Of a stretch of DNA of 58,866 nucleotides, positions 56,272 to 58,866 are shown piece after piece; positions within the stretch are counted from its first letter, which is position 1; each line of letters opens with the position of its first letter. The position numbers and the translations under genes are program-made. The notes under the pieces are model-generated. The model was given only the letters and a program-made list of their open reading frames with translations. It had not been told where the DNA came from and did not search any database. Origin of the DNA: Mycobacterium sp. Marseille-P9652 (GTDB lineage: Bacteria; Actinomycetota; Actinomycetes; Mycobacteriales; Mycobacteriaceae); NCBI RefSeq assembly GCF_902652685.1, contig NZ_CACRUY010000034.1, forward strand, positions 1 through 58,866. The letters run 5' to 3'.

Positions 56272-56287
56272 CCGAACACGTGTTCGA
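56272..56287 (-). promoter_or_regulatory. LexA box of recA
   Basis: CCGAACACGTGTTCGA, one mismatch to TCGAAC-N4-GTTCGA, 109 nt upstream of recA and about 30 bp upstream of the RecA-NDp-type promoter. It marks a second, LexA-controlled promoter. Confidence 0.85.
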
Positions 56288-56400
56288 CTCAAGCGGACAC
56301 GCCGAACGCCGGGATCTAACCGGCGTTGACTCTGCATCTAGGGCGGCGACACGCCGAAAAGCGCCACCACTGGCGCAGGATCAACGAGCAGGCAATCCCC

Positions 56401-56604
56401 TCACCACTGCTCGCGGGGCACGTCGAAGTCGACGCACAGGGCGCGCCAGACGTCGCGCGGCTCGACGCCGTCCTCGATCGCCTGCGCGGCGGTCCGGCCG
56501 TCGAGGCCGGTGAGGACGTGGTCCACCAGCACCGACGAGCCATAGGCGGCGCCGAAGCGCAGAACGACGCGCTCGTGAAACTCGGTCAGCCGCACGTCAG
56601 CCAA
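56401..56604 (-). CDS. DUF3046 family protein
   Basis: 67 residues, Rv2738c position, beside recA in many actinobacteria. Core: VRLTEFHERVVLRFGAAYGSSVLVDHVLTGLDGRTAAQAIEDGVEPRDVWRALCVDFDVP. Helical, no catalytic motif visible. Start taken at TTG 56602-56604; the GTG at 56593-56595 (VRLTEF) is equally possible. Upstream of recA on the same strand with a 237-nt gap that holds the recA promoters. Confidence 0.82.
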   Translation of the reverse strand: MADVRLTEFHERVVLRFGAAYGSSVLVDHVLTGLDGRTAAQAIEDGVEPRDVWRALCVDFDVPREQW

Positions 56605-56617
56605 GATACCCAGCGAT

Positions 56618-57784
56618 TCAGCCAGCTAAAGCAAGCGCTTCCCGGCACACCAGCACGGGGTCGGCCACCCCGGCCACGCTGGCGCCCGCCGCCCGCGCCG
56701 CATCCCGATAGCCGGGCGACGACAGCACCTCGCCGACCGCGGCCACCAGCGCGTCGGCGGTCAGCGGCCGGATCAGCCGCCCGCTGCCCTGGCGGACCAC
56801 CCGGTTGGCCATCTCCCACTGGTCGCCCCCGCCGGGAACCACCACCAGCGGGACCCCGGCCAGCAGCGTCTTGGCGACCATCCCGTGACCACCCCCGCAG
56901 ATCACCAGGTCGGCGTGCGCCAACAGGTCGGCCTGCCGGCCCAGCCCCACCACCGCCCACGGCGGCACCGTCAGGTCCGGGCCGCCCAGCCACGACACCA
57001 CGAGGCGCGATCCGGGCGGCAGCGTCTCCTCCGGCACGAGGCATCTCAGCGCGACCTCGGCCAGCCCCTCGGCCCCGGTCAGCGCGGTCGACGGCGCGAC
57101 GACCACGACCGGCCCGTCACCGGCCGGGATGTCCAGCACGCGATCCGTCGGCTCGAAGTGCAACGGCCCCACCACCACGGCCTCGGCCGGCCAGTCCGGC
57201 CGGGGCACCTCGAGCGCCGGCAGCGTCGCGATCAGCCGCCGCCGCGGGCCAGGATCAGCGGCGGGCAGCCCGATCTCGACCCGGACAGCCGCGCGCTGGC
57301 GCAGGCCGGCGCGCCAGGACCGTGCCGTGAGCGCCCGCATCACCGCGTCGCGCAGGCGGCCCCGCAGCCCGGTGCCCGGCGCCAGCCCGCTGCCGATCGG
57401 CGGCAGCCCCTTGGACGGCATGTACAGCGGGTGCGGGCACAGCTCGACCCACGGGATGCCCAGCAGCTCGGCCGCCATGCCGCCGCCGGCGGTGATGACG
57501 TCGGAGACCACGAGGTCGGGCGCGAGATCGCGCAGCGCCGGCACGTTGAGCACGGCCATCCGCGCCGCCCGCCGGTGGATGCGGGCGCCGGCGTCGACGT
57601 CGTCGTCGGTGGCGGCGAGCCCGTCCAGCTCGGCTGCGTCGAGGCCCGCGGCGCGCGCGGTGTCGAGCCATTCCGCGCCGGTGAACAGCGTGGGCTCGTC
57701 GCCCGCCTCGGCGAAGCGTTGGCACAGCGCGATCGCGGGGAACGAGTGTCCGGGATCCGGCCCGGCGACGACGGCGACGCGCAT
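56618..57784 (-). CDS. GT1-family (UGT/GtfB-like) glycosyltransferase
   Basis: 388 residues, same length as Rv2739c. GT-B fold: N-terminal half with VAVVAGPDPGHSFPAIALCQRFAEAGDEPTLFTG (acceptor side, His-x-x-P). The C-terminal donor-binding half has VVVVAPSTALTGAEG, ADLLAHADLVICGGGHGMVAKTLLAGVPLVVVPGGGDQWEMANRV. The second stretch fits the nucleotide-sugar motif of macrolide/glycolipid glycosyltransferases. Acceptor unknown. ATG 57782-57784. Divergent from ephG. Confidence 0.9.
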   Translation of the reverse strand: MRVAVVAGPDPGHSFPAIALCQRFAEAGDEPTLFTGAEWLDTARAAGLDAAELDGLAATDDDVDAGARIHRRAARMAVLNVPALRDLAPDLVVSDVITAGGGMAAELLGIPWVELCPHPLYMPSKGLPPIGSGLAPGTGLRGRLRDAVMRALTARSWRAGLRQRAAVRVEIGLPAADPGPRRRLIATLPALEVPRPDWPAEAVVVGPLHFEPTDRVLDIPAGDGPVVVVAPSTALTGAEGLAEVALRCLVPEETLPPGSRLVVSWLGGPDLTVPPWAVVGLGRQADLLAHADLVICGGGHGMVAKTLLAGVPLVVVPGGGDQWEMANRVVRQGSGRLIRPLTADALVAAVGEVLSSPGYRDAARAAGASVAGVADPVLVCREALALAG

Positions 57785-57814
57785 CGGCCCTACCCTGCCA
57801 CAGCGCCGCTCGCC

Positions 57815-57827
57815 TACGCTGGCAACC
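57815..57827 (+). promoter_or_regulatory. Candidate leaderless promoter -10 of ephG
   Basis: TACGCT (57815-57820), 7 nt, ATG 57828; no Shine-Dalgarno sequence. Confidence 0.5.
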
Positions 57828-58259
57828 ATGACCGAGGTGACCGCGACAACCACATCGAACACCCGCGTCGTCGAGGGCTTCCTGAACGCCCTGCAAGACG
57901 CCGATTACGACGCCGCCGACGCCGCGTTGGACGAGAACCTCGTCTACGAGAACGTCGGCCTGCCCACGATCCACGGCCGCGCCAGGGCCATGAATCTGTT
58001 TCGGCGGATGTACGGCCGGATGGCCTTCGAGGTGAAGATCCACCGGATCGCCGCCGACGGCGCCGCGGTGCTCACCGAACGGACCGACGCACTCATCGTC
58101 GGTCCCCTGCGCCTGCAGTTCTGGGTGTGCGGCGTGTTCGAGGTGCACAACGGGCGAATCACGTTGTGGCGGGACTACTTCGACTTCTTCGACATGGTCA
58201 AGGCGACTGCGCGGGGCGTGGCGGCGCTGGTGCTGCCGTCGCTCAAAGCTTCGTTCTGA
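57828..58259 (+). CDS. ephG: Epoxide hydrolase EphG (limonene-1,2-epoxide hydrolase type)
   Basis: 143 residues with a SnoaL/NTF2-like cone fold, Rv2740 position. The Asp-Arg-Asp catalytic set of the LEH family can be placed at LTERTDALIVG (Arg-x-Asp) and TLWRDYFDFFD (Asp). Hydrophobic pocket residues LQFWVCGVFEV follow. The M. tuberculosis enzyme hydrolyses lipophilic epoxides, including a cholesterol epoxide (known). Starts at ATG 57828, supported by the leaderless-type box. Confidence 0.92.
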   Translation: MTEVTATTTSNTRVVEGFLNALQDADYDAADAALDENLVYENVGLPTIHGRARAMNLFRRMYGRMAFEVKIHRIAADGAAVLTERTDALIVGPLRLQFWVCGVFEVHNGRITLWRDYFDFFDMVKATARGVAALVLPSLKASF

Positions 58260-58362
58260 GTAGCGGACACAGCGTTTTTGCACGGTCGGCGGGATGCGTC
58301 GCCGGCCACTGAAATCTATTGTTTTCATCGAGGTCCGCGGCGGAACCGTTCCGGAGGCATCG

Positions 58363-58866
58363 ATGTCGTATGTACTGGCGCTGCCGGAGGCGCTGGCATC
58401 GGCCGCCGCGGAGGTGGAGCGGGTCGGGTGCTCGCTGGCCGCGGCCCACGCGGTGGCAGCGGCACCGACCATCGGCCCGCTCGCCGCGGCCGGTGACGAG
58501 GTGTCGCTGGCCGTCGCGGCGCTCTTCTCGGGCCACGCGGCGTCCTTTCAGGCGGCCAGTGCGCGGGCCGCGGCATTCCATGCCCGCGTCGTCCAAACCC
58601 TGAGCCAGGCGGAGATCAGCTACTCGCTGGCGGAGGCAGTCGCCGTCTCGGAGCTGCAGACCCTCGGGCAGGACGCGCTGGGGGTGGTCAACGCTCGCAC
58701 CGAATCGGCGTTGGGTCGCCCGCTGATCGGTGACGGCGCCAACGGCTATACCGACGCTCAGGGCGTCGGGACGCCAGGTGGGTCCGGCGGCATCTTGTAC
58801 GGCGCCGGCGGCCGCGGGGGGACCAGCACGGCCACCGGCGTGACCGGGGGATCCGGTGGCCGTGCT
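58363..58866 (+). CDS. PE_PGRS family protein, 3' end outside window
   Basis: 168 codons are visible. The N-terminal PE domain (about 95 residues) starts MSYVLALPEALASAAAEVER with PE at residues 9-10, and ends near YSLAEAVAVSELQ. Then a linker and the start of Gly-rich PGRS (TPGGSGGILYGAGGRGG). ATG 58363 with GGAGG at 8 nt. The Rv2741/PE_PGRS47 position. PE_PGRS proteins are ESX-5-exported surface proteins. The first repeat units are degenerate, and the length of the repeat domain cannot be seen. Confidence 0.9.
   Translation, partial: MSYVLALPEALASAAAEVERVGCSLAAAHAVAAAPTIGPLAAAGDEVSLAVAALFSGHAASFQAASARAAAFHARVVQTLSQAEISYSLAEAVAVSELQTLGQDALGVVNARTESALGRPLIGDGANGYTDAQGVGTPGGSGGILYGAGGRGGTSTATGVTGGSGGRA

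Overview
This window is the chromosome of a slow-growing Mycobacterium that is not M. tuberculosis. The evidence is the high GC content, PPE-MPTR and PE_PGRS genes, mycobacterial DUF families, mycothiol-era housekeeping genes, and gene order that follows M. tuberculosis H37Rv Rv2672 to Rv2741 almost gene by gene. Locus names are recalled from knowledge of H37Rv, not from a search. recA carries no intein. I cannot name the species.

Layout, left to right. 1-3.2 kb: 3' part of a TAP-like hydrolase, the arabinofuranosyltransferase aftC, and msrB. 3.3-7.2 kb (minus strand): the operon hemE, hemY, hemQ and a methyltransferase, coupled by 4-bp overlaps (coproporphyrin-dependent haem branch). 7.2-10 kb: echA15, a DUF3000 protein and an RNase D. 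10-17 kb (minus): dxs, a K+/H+ antiporter where H37Rv has the ars/ABC genes, an RNA m5U methyltransferase and an APC permease. 17-18.5 kb: ceoB and ceoC (TrkA-type K+ regulators) with a micro-ORF coupled between them. 18.5-25 kb: DUF3159, OB-fold, hydrolase, DUF3710, dut, DUF3093, DUF4193, cei, suhB, ppgK. 25.3-34.6 kb: the regulators sigA, sigB and ideR, interrupted by a PPE-MPTR gene with a DosR-like box upstream. 34.7-41.8 kb: sthA, a lipoprotein trypsin-like protease, a PAC2 protein, a hydrolase, nitrobindin, nrdR, chiZ and lexA. 41.8-47.2 kb: an LGFP-repeat wall protein, fadE20 under a TetR-like operator, and hflX. 47.2-50.8 kb: dapF, miaA, a dioxygenase-fold protein and an EamA-like transporter. 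51-55 kb: DUF349 protein, membrane protein, miaB. 54.6-58.9 kb: recX, recA, DUF3046, glycosyltransferase, ephG and the 5' end of a PE_PGRS gene.

The genes mostly serve core physiology: haem, isoprenoid, arabinan and DAP synthesis, tRNA modification, K+ balance, sigma factors, iron control and the SOS response. Three SOS loci lie here (chiZ, lexA, recA) with visible LexA boxes, and recA also has a RecA-NDp-type promoter.

The least expected signals are non-coding. A 45-bp palindromic repeat family sits directly behind stop codons; its terminal arms co-vary and one copy is split by another. There is a double ATGA-coupled 19-codon ORF between ceoB and ceoC, a possible leaderless mini-ORF in front of ideR, a DosR-like box in front of the PPE gene, a perfect CRP-type site in front of cei, and several strong hairpins in leaders.
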